Assembly: GCF_026011715.1 (NCBI RefSeq)
Contig: NZ_BRVM01000008.1
Location: forward strand, 62,001-126,000
Direction: 5' to 3'
DNA length: 64,000 bases
Source: Cytobacillus sp. NCCP-133
Lineage (GTDB): Bacteria; Bacillota; Bacilli; Bacillales; Cytobacillaceae
Notes under the pieces: model-generated
Told to the model about the DNA's origin: nothing
What the model saw: only the letters and a program-made list of their open reading frames with translations
The model's database searches: none
Shown here: positions 14,984-23,496 of the stretch, piece after piece
Position numbering within the stretch: position 1 is the stretch's first letter
Layout of the letters: each line of letters opens with the position of its first letter
Made by a program: the position numbers and the translations under genes

Positions 14984-17344
14984 TTAAGCTGGTGCATCAA
15001 TCTCATCTTCAGCAATATGTCTTTCATTATATTCAACATCTTTGCGCGCATTATAGCGGTCTGCTTTTTCCAGTGTAACCGTGATGTTGTAATCGGGGAT
15101 GCCGGCGAATTTTTCGTAACGGCCTCTTGGCAATAGGAAGTTTCCTTCTGGGAAGTGGACTTCTACGTTGCCGCGGGTGATATCGACGAATTTGGCTCTT
15201 CCCTGGAAGACACCGAATCCGTTGTAAAGGACAATGCCTTCGCCTTCTGCGATGCTCAGATCGTGCGCATCTTCAGCATTCATTAAGACATCATAGCGGC
15301 CAGCGCCGTTCAGCGGGTCAATCTCCTTATAGACCATGGAATTGAATTGCTTCCCGCGGCGGGAAGTCACGATAAACTGCCCTTCTTTTTTGCCAAGGGC
15401 CGGAATATCAACAGGAACCAGGCTGCCTTTTCCATCTGGTGTCGGACAGATTCCGCCCTCGCAAAGCCACGCGCCGCCCCACTGGAAGACATCACCAGTT
15501 TTTTTCAGATGCTGGATGCCATCGTAGCTCGGATTCGCCAGGGCAATTTCATCACGGATTTCCTGTGCATTTTTAAAATCAACCAGATGAGCTGTTTCGG
15601 GCTTCACCCGTTTTGCTAAATCAATATAGATTTTCCATTCTGCACGTGCTTCTTCAATCTTGTTCTTATTGCCTTCGATTTCTGGGCTGAAGTACACCAT
15701 CCGCTCAGTGGAAGTGGACGTTCCGCCGCCTTCTTGCTCATAGCGTGTTTTTGCCGGAAGCACGATGACCGCTTCTTTGGCATCAACCAATGTGGATGTA
15801 TTTAGAATAATATCCTGATGGACACGAATATCGAGTTCAGACAATGCTTTTTTATTGAAATCAGGATCTGGCATCGTTTCAAGGAAGTTACCGCCCGATA
15901 GATAATAAAGCTTGATTTTACGCTCATGATCTTCAGGAAGCAGGATATTCTCAAGCGTTACCCCGACAATATCTCCCTGCCATTTTTGCAGTTCAAACCC
16001 CCAAAGGTTTTGAATGCGGTCAAAATTGTCCCCGTAGAAGTCTCCGCCAGGAAGAACGAATGGATCGGCGCCCATTTCTCCGCTTCCCTGTACGGATGAA
16101 TGTCCGCGGAACGGCATTAAGCCATTATGTTTTCTTCCAAGGTGGCCGCGAAGCAATGCAAGATTGGCAACCTGAGAAATATTATCTGTCGCAAATGAAT
16201 GCATCGTTAAGCCAAGCGCCCATGCATAAACAGCATTTTTGCTTTTGGCAAGAAGCTCAGCCAACTCAATAATCCGCCCTTTAGAGACACCGGAAGACTT
16301 TATGATTTCATCCCATGATTGATCTTTCACTTTCTTTTTCAGGTCTTCATAGCCGTTTACATGCTCGTTAACGAAGGAATGGTTAATCGCAGAACCGCGT
16401 TCCGCCTTCTCCATATCGAACCAATGCTTCATGATTCCGTGCATGAATGCGATATCCCCGCCGATGTTCACCTGGTAAAAATCATCCGCAATTTTTGTGC
16501 CAAAAAGAGCAGACTCAGGGTTTGATGGAATCCAGTATTTATCCATTGCAGGCTCTTTGTATGGATTAACAACAATAATTTTTGTTCCGTTTTTCTTCGC
16601 TTCCAGCATATATTTCGATGAAACCGGTGAACTATTCGATGCAACGCTTCCCCAGAATAAAAGAACGTCCGTACCAATCCAGTCAAGATAGTTTGCCGTC
16701 GAAGCTCCGACTCCAATTGACCGCTTCAAAGCTGTTTTGGAAGGGGAATGACAGATACGGCTTGCGTTATCAATATGGTTGGTGCCAAGGAAACGGGCTA
16801 CCTTCCCTGCTGCATAATATGATTCATTTGTAATTCCGCGGCTAGTCAGGTAGAACGCATACTGCTTGGGATCAAGTGCCATCAGCTTCTCCGCGATCAT
16901 GTCCATCGCATCATCCCAAGTGATTCGGGAGAATTTCCGCTCTCCTTTTCGGCGGATCATTGGGTATGGAATACGGCCAAGCTTGCGAAGTTCCGTACTG
17001 TCATATTTGCGAAGCTCATCAATATCAGCATGCAGCATTTCAGGTTTGATCGCACCGGCTGTGTTCAAACGAAGAACATTCAATCGGGTTGTACAGACGT
17101 GAGGTCCCTTCAGCGTCTGGTCATAAAGTCCGGATACACCTAGTGCGCAGCCGTCGCAAACCCCTTTAGTTAAAATATTTGTCGCGTAGCCAAGATTATC
17201 TTTGTTTTCCCATAGAATCTTCGCAGTATCCCTCATATGCTTTGGCTTAATTTTTCCCAGTCCAAATGGAATAGGGCTGACCCAATGTTTCGGATCCGGC
17301 ATGGCTTTTTTCTTCTGCGGTCCTGGATGTTTTGTTTTACCCAC
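14984..17344 (-). CDS. FdhF/YdeP-family molybdopterin oxidoreductase (formate dehydrogenase-like)
   Basis: The 786-residue cytoplasmic enzyme belongs to the bis-MGD family, close to YdeP and formate dehydrogenase alpha subunits. The putative metal ligand is Cys198 in ASRICHSPSKTALK, the position of Sec in E. coli FdhF (U-H-x-P). N-terminal cysteines are GVCDGC (63, 66) and HVC (84), fewer than the classic four-Cys [4Fe-4S] motif. The molybdopterin_binding domain spans the C-terminal 150 residues. Formate oxidation is likely given the OFA-type carrier upstream on the same strand and the shared leader hairpin, but reductase substrates are possible. ATG follows AGGGAG. Confidence 0.88.
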   Translation of the reverse strand: MGKTKHPGPQKKKAMPDPKHWVSPIPFGLGKIKPKHMRDTAKILWENKDNLGYATNILTKGVCDGCALGVSGLYDQTLKGPHVCTTRLNVLRLNTAGAIKPEMLHADIDELRKYDSTELRKLGRIPYPMIRRKGERKFSRITWDDAMDMIAEKLMALDPKQYAFYLTSRGITNESYYAAGKVARFLGTNHIDNASRICHSPSKTALKRSIGVGASTANYLDWIGTDVLLFWGSVASNSSPVSSKYMLEAKKNGTKIIVVNPYKEPAMDKYWIPSNPESALFGTKIADDFYQVNIGGDIAFMHGIMKHWFDMEKAERGSAINHSFVNEHVNGYEDLKKKVKDQSWDEIIKSSGVSKGRIIELAELLAKSKNAVYAWALGLTMHSFATDNISQVANLALLRGHLGRKHNGLMPFRGHSSVQGSGEMGADPFVLPGGDFYGDNFDRIQNLWGFELQKWQGDIVGVTLENILLPEDHERKIKLYYLSGGNFLETMPDPDFNKKALSELDIRVHQDIILNTSTLVDAKEAVIVLPAKTRYEQEGGGTSTSTERMVYFSPEIEGNKNKIEEARAEWKIYIDLAKRVKPETAHLVDFKNAQEIRDEIALANPSYDGIQHLKKTGDVFQWGGAWLCEGGICPTPDGKGSLVPVDIPALGKKEGQFIVTSRRGKQFNSMVYKEIDPLNGAGRYDVLMNAEDAHDLSIAEGEGIVLYNGFGVFQGRAKFVDITRGNVEVHFPEGNFLLPRGRYEKFAGIPDYNITVTLEKADRYNARKDVEYNERHIAEDEIDAPA

Positions 17345-17479
17345 TTAAACCACTCCCTTAAATTTATTGCAAGTATTTAATAGAGATTATTTCTCTGAAT
17401 TCTCAAGGGTTACATTAACTATTTACTATTTTATATGGGCTAAAAGTGCAAGCATGACGCTATTGCCCTTTTTAAATTG

Positions 17480-17577
17480 AAAACCACCGCAAAAAGCAAC
17501 TATTAAATAGCAGCGTGTTTCTGTGGTGGTTAGTCTTTAGCAAGTTCGCTGCCAAGTGCCATACCAATCGAAAGCTA
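17480..17577 (-). ncRNA. Candidate leader RNA of the formate dehydrogenase gene
   Basis: On the minus strand it reads GGCAGCGAACTTGCT (small hairpin, loop CGAAC), then ACTAACCACC, then a hairpin whose arms are AACCACC (17524-17530) and GGTGGTT (17481-17487), followed by TTCAATTT. The same GGCAGCGAACYTGC element followed by TAACC and a terminator stem occurs in front of the carrier gene (18942-19118). The T run here is weak, so this could be an attenuator or only a processing stem. No known riboswitch class was recognised. Confidence 0.45.
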
Positions 17578-17596
17578 TAAAAATTTCTATCTAAAA

Positions 17597-18859
17597 TTAG
17601 CTAACTAAACGTTCATTCGCTTCGTTTTGCTTGCGCAATTTTCTAATATCAAATCGTATGAGGATTGAAACGATGAATGCCACAACGAAAAACCCGGCAA
17701 AGCTTGTTAAGCTTGAAGCATAGCTTCCAGTGGAATCCTTCATCCAAGCTGCGAACATGGGGCCGGCAAGTCCGGCAGCTGCCCATGCCGTAAGGATGTA
17801 TCCGTGAATGGCGCCAAGCTGCTTTGTGCCAAAAACATCACCGATAAAGGCTGGGATGGATGAGAACCCTCCGCCGTACATGGTGTAAACAATCGCAAGC
17901 ATAATTTGAAAAAGTACTGCTTCTTTTGTATGAGGCAATAACAAGAACAAAGCAATTTGCGACACGAAGAAAATCGTGTACGTATTCGGGCGGCCAATGT
18001 AATCAGAAACGGAAGCCCATACGAGACGGCCAAGACCGTTGAAAATACCAAGCACCCCTACAAGCGTTGCAGCTTCTGCCGTTGTTAAGCCGATGCTTTC
18101 CTGTGCCAATGGCTTTGCAGCTGATAGAATTGCGATCCCGCATGTAACATTGATGAATAACATAAACCATAAATAGTAAAACCGGGATGTCTTCACTGCT
18201 TCATTCGCTGTTAACTGGGACAAATCCTGTTTGAATTTAATTTTTCCAGTCTTGGCTTTTTCCTTCATGCCTCTTGGTGCCCAATCAGCAGGCGGTTTTT
18301 CCAAATATAAAGAAGATAATGTCATAATGATCAGGTAAGCCGCACCTAGAATAAAGAATGTGCTGGCTGTGCCTACAGATTTAATCAAAGTGTCCATGAT
18401 TGGGCTGGCTACCGCTGCAGCGAAACCAAATCCCATGATGGCAAGTCCAGTCGCAAAACCTCTGCGGTCAGGAAACCATTTTACCAGTGTGGAAACAGGA
18501 GCAATATATCCTACTCCTAAACCGATACCGCCGAGCACCCCATATGTTATGTATAAAAATGGCAAAGAACCAAGGTTTACGGCAAGTCCTGCTCCAAGCA
18601 TTCCAGCGCCAAAAAATCCTGCAGCCAGAAGGCCGGCCTTTCTCGGACCATGTTTTTCAACGAAATGTCCAAGGAATGCTGCAGACAATCCCAAAAATAG
18701 TATGGCCAAACTGAATGTTAATTGCACCTGCTTAGACGTCCAGCCGAACTCTTCGATCAAAGGATTGGTGAAGTTGCTCCAGGCGTATACGGATCCAATC
18801 GAAATGTGAATCCCTACTGCCGAAGCGGCGATCAGCCACCGATTTTTCGTTTTATTCAC
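17597..18859 (-). CDS. MFS transporter, oxalate/formate antiporter (OFA) family, copy 2
   Basis: The 421-residue, 12-TM carrier is highly similar to copy 1 at 580-1845. Shared blocks include NRWLIAASAVGIHISIGSVYAW, PVSTLVKWFPDRRGFATG and FSSIPAFIGDVFGTKQLGAIHGY. A GTG start (18859) with GGGGG 7 nt upstream is chosen over the longer frame to 18895. Being 250 bp upstream of the formate dehydrogenase gene on the same strand, it probably supplies formate (inference). A leader with a strong intrinsic terminator stands between its promoter and the start codon, implying attenuation. Confidence 0.88.
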   Translation of the reverse strand: MNKTKNRWLIAASAVGIHISIGSVYAWSNFTNPLIEEFGWTSKQVQLTFSLAILFLGLSAAFLGHFVEKHGPRKAGLLAAGFFGAGMLGAGLAVNLGSLPFLYITYGVLGGIGLGVGYIAPVSTLVKWFPDRRGFATGLAIMGFGFAAAVASPIMDTLIKSVGTASTFFILGAAYLIIMTLSSLYLEKPPADWAPRGMKEKAKTGKIKFKQDLSQLTANEAVKTSRFYYLWFMLFINVTCGIAILSAAKPLAQESIGLTTAEAATLVGVLGIFNGLGRLVWASVSDYIGRPNTYTIFFVSQIALFLLLPHTKEAVLFQIMLAIVYTMYGGGFSSIPAFIGDVFGTKQLGAIHGYILTAWAAAGLAGPMFAAWMKDSTGSYASSLTSFAGFFVVAFIVSILIRFDIRKLRKQNEANERLVS

Positions 18860-18941
18860 TTCTCTTCCCCCTTTTAAAAAAATTTTGACAGTCAATGCAT
18901 GCTGTGGCCCTTATCAATAAAATCCCGCTGAAATAAAAAAA

Positions 18942-19118
18942 CCGCCAATCCCTTCTTCATGCACCATTTTGGATGCATAGAAGAAAGATTGACGGTTAAT
19001 ATCAAGCAGGTTCGCTGCCTAAGGACCAACTGTTAATCGTTGTCAAATCTTACATTTTAACCGACGACAGGTTCGCTATCTCAAATCAAAATGTGACAGA
19101 TTTATGAACTTAACTTCA
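18942..19118 (-). ncRNA. Candidate terminator-controlled leader (riboswitch-like) of the OFA gene
   Basis: In transcription order (high to low coordinates) the leader has hairpin GATAG-CGAAC-CTGTC (19066-19080), then CGGTTAA (19057-19063), a linker with CAAC..GTTG, then hairpin GCAG-CGAAC-CTGC (19006-19018). TTAACCG (18993-18999) follows, and finally an intrinsic terminator whose 5' arm starts AACCGTCAATC and whose 3' arm GATTGGCGGTT runs into seven T. CGGTTAA can pair with TTAACCG and so compete with the terminator, a classic antiterminator layout. The loops are identical, and a third copy precedes the formate dehydrogenase gene. Confidence 0.6.
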
Positions 19119-19124
19119 AAAAAA

Positions 19125-19153
19125 ATCATATCACTTTGATAAAGCTTGTTCAA
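19125..19153 (-). promoter_or_regulatory. Promoter of the OFA leader
   Basis: On the minus strand: TTGAAC (19148-19153), 17-nt spacer, TATGAT (19125-19130). Initiation near 19118 would produce a leader of about 260 nt before the GTG start. Confidence 0.65.
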
Positions 19154-19488
19154 GACTTTTTAAAATATTGTTTTATCAATTTTTCACTAAAGAGATATGA
19201 AAAAGGGTAAGGCTGTTTTTTTCATCGGCAGGATGTTTATTTGCAAATTCACTATAAGAATAGAGAGGAAATGTAACCCCATTGATAATTCAGTGTAAAG
19301 CCCGTGAGAATAATAGATGACAAGAATATGAATTGGAGCAGTTGGTCTTAGTGCATGAACACTATTCATTCGATAATGTTGAATCTTGTAATGTTTTAAT
19401 AAGTTTTGTCGAATCCGTTTATTTACGGTTGTTTTTGTCGATAATAGAAAATAGTATTTCACCAATCCCCAGATTAGGAGCCGAACAT

Positions 19489-19668
19489 ATGACCACGACT
19501 TTGACTTCGACTGCTATTGAAAAACTTCATAACGAAATTGATGATCTACGCAGAAAGATGATTTCTGTTGGAAGAAGAAAGGGATTGTCACATCCAGAAA
19601 CGCTCATGTACAGCGAGAAGCTCGACCAGCTCATCTATAAAGTACAGCACAGCAAATTCATCCTTTAG
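19489..19668 (+). CDS. Spo0E-like aspartyl-phosphate phosphatase
   Basis: The 59-residue two-helix protein of the Spo0E family has IEKLHNEIDDLRRKMISVGR as helix 1 and HPETLMYSEKLDQLIYKV as helix 2. The family motif SQELD is represented by YSEKLD. Such proteins dephosphorylate Spo0A~P and delay sporulation. ATG 19489 has AGGAG 8 nt upstream; the longer open frame from 19333 lacks a ribosome binding site and family similarity. It is alone on its strand, facing away from the OFA operon. This supports an endospore-forming host. Confidence 0.88.
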   Translation: MTTTLTSTAIEKLHNEIDDLRRKMISVGRRKGLSHPETLMYSEKLDQLIYKVQHSKFIL

Positions 19669-19857
19669 AACATCCTCTCTCCTTTTTTTTACTGTCCACT
19701 CCCCTAATTATTAGTCAATAGAACGCACACTTTTTTGGGAAGAAGTGTGTTTGTTTTACGATAGAACGCCGGCGTGCATCTTTGTTGTAAAATGACACAA
19801 AACTTGCCATAATGGTAGAGGCTCTTACATTAAATTTTTGAAAGAAATGGAGATAGT

Positions 19858-20370
19858 ATGCGCAGAAAACTTGTTGTTTTAATGGCAATGGTTTTGCTAA
19901 TCTTGTCAGCCTGCGGCCAGGATTCAGCCCAGAAACCAATTACGTTGAAAGACCAGAATAGTCATGAAGTGACATTTCCGCAGGACAAGCCAAGTCTTTT
20001 CTTCTTTATCACCACCTACACCTGAGGACTCTGTCAGCAGCAACTGGTCGAGTTGCATCAGAACTTGGATAAACTAGAAGGCATGAACGTAAATATGTAT
20101 ATTGTCAGCAATGACCAGCCTGAGCAGCAGCTTGAACTGTATACGGCACTTGAAGAAAAAATGGGTCAAAGCCTCCCTTTTTTATCAGATCCTGAAATGG
20201 AATTGATTGAACAGGCTGACATGAAAAATGGCGACACTGCCTACAGAGGCTATGCCCTAATGGATACAAAAGGAAATATCACATACAATACGATCAATGA
20301 CCATTGGGGCGAAGAAATCGATAAAACAGTTAAAGAAATCAAAGTTGAGTATAAGGAACTCTCCAACTAA
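19858..20370 (+). CDS. Thioredoxin-fold lipoprotein with in-frame TGA; candidate selenoprotein (U56)
   Basis: The frame opens at ATG 19858 (ATGGAGAT upstream). It encodes a lipoprotein signal with lipobox LSAC (Cys19), then a redoxin/AhpC-TSA-like domain, and reads to TAA 20368-20370, 170 codons, broken only by TGA at 20023-20025. The TGA is codon 56 in FITTYT-X-GLCQQQL, exactly the first position of the CxxC redox motif (UxxC). A stem GCAACT/AGTTGC with loop GGTCG starts 14 nt after the TGA, like a bacterial SECIS. Coding quality is good on both sides. Alternative: a pseudogene by a single TGC/TGT-to-TGA change. SelA, SelB and SelC are not in the window. Confidence 0.7.
20040..20057 (+). promoter_or_regulatory. 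SECIS-like hairpin
   Basis: Stem GCAACT (20040-20045) / AGTTGC (20051-20056) with the 5-nt loop GGTCG. The GGT begins 20 nt after the TGA, compared with 18 nt and loop GGUCU in E. coli fdhF. Confidence 0.55.
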
Positions 20371-20383
20371 CCAAAACAGAAAA

Positions 20384-20404
20384 AACACGCTAAGGCAGCG
20401 TGTT
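20384..20404 (-). terminator. Terminator of the toxin transcript
   Basis: AACACGCT / AGCGTGTT stem with T6 on the minus strand (plus-strand A run 20380-20385). It overlaps the stop codon of the 30-aa toxin and lies just past the redox lipoprotein gene. Confidence 0.85.
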
Positions 20405-20496
20405 CAAGAATCCCTGTCTCTATCTGAAAATTGGAGCATGGCGATAACAAACATACCGAAACTGATCATCAAAGACAACACTTCAAAGGTACCCAT
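20404..20496 (-). CDS. Holin-like type I toxin (TxpA/BsrG-like), 30 aa
   Basis: The 30-residue peptide MGTFEVLSLMISFGMFVIAM followed by a charged tail (LQFSDRDRDS) has one TM segment and the FE-LSLMI-FGMF pattern of the putative holin-like toxin family of Bacilli. An unusually strong AAGGAGG lies 12 nt before the ATG, as in other members. A perfect terminator follows directly. Such toxins are held down by an antisense RNA from the opposite strand overlapping the 3' end; that RNA's promoter is not identified here. The location next to the redox lipoprotein is probably incidental. Confidence 0.75.
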   Translation of the reverse strand: MGTFEVLSLMISFGMFVIAMLQFSDRDRDS

Positions 20497-20598
20497 AATC
20501 AACCATCGCCTCCTTATCCTCAGCCTTCCCGGAACCAAACTTGTCCTATACTCAGGAAAAGTGCCTAATTGGAATTTCGTACAAAAGGACTAAAGAAG

Positions 20599-20645
20599 GA
20601 AAGAGCCTGCCACATGCAAATTTTGCGTGTGACAGGCTCTTTTTG
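20599..20645. terminator. Bidirectional terminator
   Basis: AAAGAGCCTG / CAGGCTCTTT outer stem with inner GCAAA/TTTGC pairing and A/T flanks. It separates the toxin region from the repeat array and membrane gene to the right. Confidence 0.85.
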
Positions 20646-20698
20646 GATCTGTTTCTAGGTTTTTATTCAGAATTCATCTCTAATTTAGCTTAAAAATC

Positions 20699-20795
20699 AT
20701 TTATGTACGGATAGCATTCTTTTATTTTGTATAAAAATTTTTATGTGCGAATAGCATGATTAATTTGCATATAAAAATATTGGTGTGCGTCCATT
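20699..20795. repeat. Phased ~21-bp repeat array, locus 2
   Basis: Units at about 20699, 20720, 20741, 20761 and 20781 alternate between TTTATGTRCGNATAGCAT and TTTNGNATAAAAATTT forms. The array lies immediately 3' of the membrane gene at 20814 (minus strand). Confidence 0.7.
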
Positions 20796-20813
20796 GTTTA
20801 TCTCAAGCTAGAA

Positions 20814-21899
20814 CTATAAACTTTTTCCAGCACGCTCTCCTTCCAAAACCGGCAACCGCACATGGTCCTTCTGCAAAACTTGAATGCTTAAAACAAGTTC
20901 AATGATCAGGAGAACCAGTATAATCCAAATGCCTATATGAATGATCGTTTGCTGTATTGAGAATAAAGCTGGAACCTTTAAAAAAGCCGTAAAAGTAAAG
21001 AACATGGCAAATGTAAAAATCCGGCTCCACTGGGTTACGTTATAAGTGAAAACTCCGGACCTGACACCATACATTCGAATCCGTTTGGCAAGCCTATATC
21101 CCTCAATAATTTCTACAATGAGAAATAGGAGAAAAGTTCCCAGCCAGATTACAGCGACAAACTGATCACTGACTATTGCAGATTTCATCATGGCAAGCCC
21201 GCTGATTGACAGGGCCCCGTGGAGAATGCAGTTGGTGTTATTCCAGTCGTCAGCTATGTCCCAATGGGCCGCTGTGTAGCGCTTAAGAATAAACCAGCTG
21301 CTGACCAAGTAAAAGCTCAAGCCGATTATCATCATGCCAGCATTAAAATAAACCGGAACATGTTCAAACACTGTATTAAAAAGCAGAATGAGGGATTGGG
21401 TACTAACCGTGGTAAGCAGCAAAATCCCATGCACACGCTGCAGCATTCCAGAACGATGGATTTCTATGAAACTTCTTAAACTGATTGCCATGTAGCACAG
21501 CCACAATCCAGCATTTAAAACAGCAACTGCCGAGGCTGCCACTCCTCCTCCAAATTGCTTATAAATTAAAATTCCGCAAATCGAAGAGCCCGCAACCCAC
21601 GTGCCAATCCCAAAGCGATTGATTGGATTCGCATAATGAATCTTTCTGAATTCCCCTTTTAAAATGGAGGCAGCAATCGATAATAAAAATGCGAGCCACA
21701 GCCCAATATCTACGATACTTAATAATCTGCCAAAGCCGCTCACAGCTAAAACATTCAGCAAAACACCATGTGTCACAATCCCGAGCGCCATCACAGCAGC
21801 CATCGCTGCCGTACTAATATGAATTTTTTTAAATTTGATCACCAAAAAAGCCGCAGAACTAATAAAGATCAACAACACTAATGAAAACAATATAATCAC
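20814..21899 (-). CDS. Polytopic membrane protein (361 aa), function unknown
   Basis: The protein has about ten hydrophobic segments from residue 3 to 345, with short loops and a basic C-terminal tail (VLEGERAGKSL). The phrase ANPINRFGIGTWVAGSSICG is reminiscent of TDT/TehA-type anion channels, where a conserved FGIGTW follows a proline. The similarity is short and I do not assign the family. HGALSISGLAMM and WNNTNCILHG are other distinctive blocks. It is monocistronic, with repeat arrays on both sides. The frame start overlaps few alternatives; the ATG at 21899 is accepted without a strong SD. Confidence 0.65.
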   Translation of the reverse strand: MIILFSLVLLIFISSAAFLVIKFKKIHISTAAMAAVMALGIVTHGVLLNVLAVSGFGRLLSIVDIGLWLAFLLSIAASILKGEFRKIHYANPINRFGIGTWVAGSSICGILIYKQFGGGVAASAVAVLNAGLWLCYMAISLRSFIEIHRSGMLQRVHGILLLTTVSTQSLILLFNTVFEHVPVYFNAGMMIIGLSFYLVSSWFILKRYTAAHWDIADDWNNTNCILHGALSISGLAMMKSAIVSDQFVAVIWLGTFLLFLIVEIIEGYRLAKRIRMYGVRSGVFTYNVTQWSRIFTFAMFFTFTAFLKVPALFSIQQTIIHIGIWIILVLLIIELVLSIQVLQKDHVRLPVLEGERAGKSL

Positions 21900-22054
21900 C
21901 GTGGTAAAGTTTTATTTTTATTATATCAAACTATCTGATAGTCCGCTTAAATCATTGTATGGTGATTAAAACATTTATAGGTCCTCTGAGAAAAAAATGA
22001 CTTGTGTAAAATTTTTCACCCTGCATATTCAGAGTTTGTCTTTAAAAACTTTCA

Positions 22055-22185
22055 AGCGTATAGACGAGTTTAATAGCGTAAGAAAAATTTTCTTTGCATA
22101 AAAAGGAGTTTATTTCTAATATTTTTTCTCCATATAGACGGTTTACTCTGCATATAAAATAAGTTCATCCGCTTTTCAACGATGC
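22055..22185. repeat. Phased ~21-bp repeat array, locus 3
   Basis: Repeating GCGTATAGACGAG, TAGCGTAAGAAAAATTT, TTTGCATAAAAAGGAG, CATATAGACGG and CTGCATATAAAAT units spaced 20-22 bp. It is located downstream of proA. Confidence 0.65.
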
Positions 22186-22266
22186 TGCCTGCATATTCTC
22201 TTCTAATGGATGGATCCCCAAAAATAAGACAGTGCACAAAATTGTCACTGTCCCTCAAGAAAAAAT

Positions 22267-23496
22267 TCACTTAACCTGCCCATTCCCCTTAATAATGTAT
22301 TTGGTCGAAGTCAGCGCAGGCAGTCCCATCGGTCCGCGTGCATGGAGCTTTTGTGTACTAATGCCGATTTCCGCCCCGAAACCGAATTCGAAACCATCTG
22401 TGAATCGGGTTGAGGCATTATGGTAAACAGCCGCTGCATCCACTTCGTTTAGAAACTTTTCTGCACTTTTCAAATCAGTTGAAACGATTGCTTCAGAATG
22501 CTTCGTACCATACCGATTGATATGCGCGATGGCTTCTATAACAGAATCCACCAGCTTTATTGCGACTTCCAGTCCAAGGTATTCAGTGCCCCAGTCTTCA
22601 TCAGCTGCCGGGATAATGCCTTTTCCAGGTACACCCTTATCCCCATGGATTATGACCCCTTTTGCTTGTAACGCTTCTACCAGCTCTGATAAGCCCGCCC
22701 ATTCTCTATGGACAATAATCGTTTCACAAGCATTGCATACAGAGGGACGCTGGGTTTTGGCATTAATCGCTATGTTAATCGCCATTTTTTGATCAGCACT
22801 TTTATCGATAAAAACATGGCAATTGCCGGCACCTGTTTCTAAAACAGGCACGGTGGAATTTTCCACCACGGTTTTAATCAGCTTCGCACCCCCGCGCGGA
22901 ATCAATACATCTAGGTAATCATTCAGCTTGAACATTTGTGATGCAGTTTCTCGGCTCTTGTCTTCAATGAGCTGAATAGCATCAACTGGCAACTCACTTT
23001 TTTCGAGAGCGTTATGGATGACCTTAACAATTGCTATATTGGAATGGATAGCAGTCGAACTGCCACGCAGCAGTACAGCATTTCCTGTTTTCAAACACAG
23101 ACTCGATGCATCCACCGTCACATTTGGCCTCGCTTCATAAATCATGCCGACGACGCCAAGCGGTACGCGAACTTGCGAGATGGAAAGTCCATTTGGGCGC
23201 TCCCATTCTGCCAATCTTTCCCCAACTGGATCATCCAGCTCCTTCAGTTGAAGTAATGCATCCGCCATATCCTGTAGCCGAACCTCATTCAGACGAAGCC
23301 GATCCAGCAGTGACTCATTCATGCCGCTTTCCCTGCCTGCAGCAAGGTCTTTTTCATTTTCCTCTAGGATATACTCCTTTTCCTCCATGAGCTGGCTAGA
23401 GATTAATTCGAGTGCATGATTCTTCTGCAGTGTCGGCATCGCAGCCAGCAATTCTGTCGCTTTCTTTGCCTTCTCCCCTTTTTGAACCAATTCCAT
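22267..23496 (-). CDS. proA: Gamma-glutamyl phosphate reductase ProA
   Basis: The 409-residue aldehyde dehydrogenase-like enzyme carries out step 2 of proline synthesis, reducing glutamyl-5-phosphate with NADPH to glutamate semialdehyde. The catalytic Cys lies in [15 protein letters not shown]. Other family blocks are [25 protein letters not shown] and the C-terminal [14 protein letters not shown]. The ATG overlaps the proB stop (TAATG), so translation is coupled. It is regulated together with proB by the upstream proline T-box. Confidence 0.97.
   Translation of the reverse strand: MELVQKGEKAKKATELLAAMPTLQKNHALELISSQLMEEKEYILEENEKDLAAGRESGMNESLLDRLRLNEVRLQDMADALLQLKELDDPVGERLAEWERPNGLSISQVRVPLGVVGMIYEARPNVTVDASSLCLKTGNAVLLRGSSTAIHSNIAIVKVIHNALEKSELPVDAIQLIEDKSRETASQMFKLNDYLDVLIPRGGAKLIKTVVENSTVPVLETGAGNCHVFIDKSADQKMAINIAINAKTQRPSVCNACETIIVHREWAGLSELVEALQAKGVIIHGDKGVPGKGIIPAADEDWGTEYLGLEVAIKLVDSVIEAIAHINRYGTKHSEAIVSTDLKSAEKFLNEVDAAAVYHNASTRFTDGFEFGFGAEIGISTQKLHARGPMGLPALTSTKYIIKGNGQVK

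Noticed and set aside
14984-17344. Selenocysteine formate dehydrogenase
   Set aside because: The metal-ligand codon is a Cys codon in the motif ASRICHSPS; no TGA is in the frame.
18942-19118. ANTAR two-hairpin antitermination motif
   Set aside because: The loops are five bases (CGAAC) without the A1/G4 hexaloop pattern, and the two hairpins are separated by about 45 nt.
19333-19488. 52-residue N-terminal extension of the Spo0E-like protein
   Set aside because: The extension has no ribosome binding site or family similarity, while ATG 19489 has a well-placed AGGAG.
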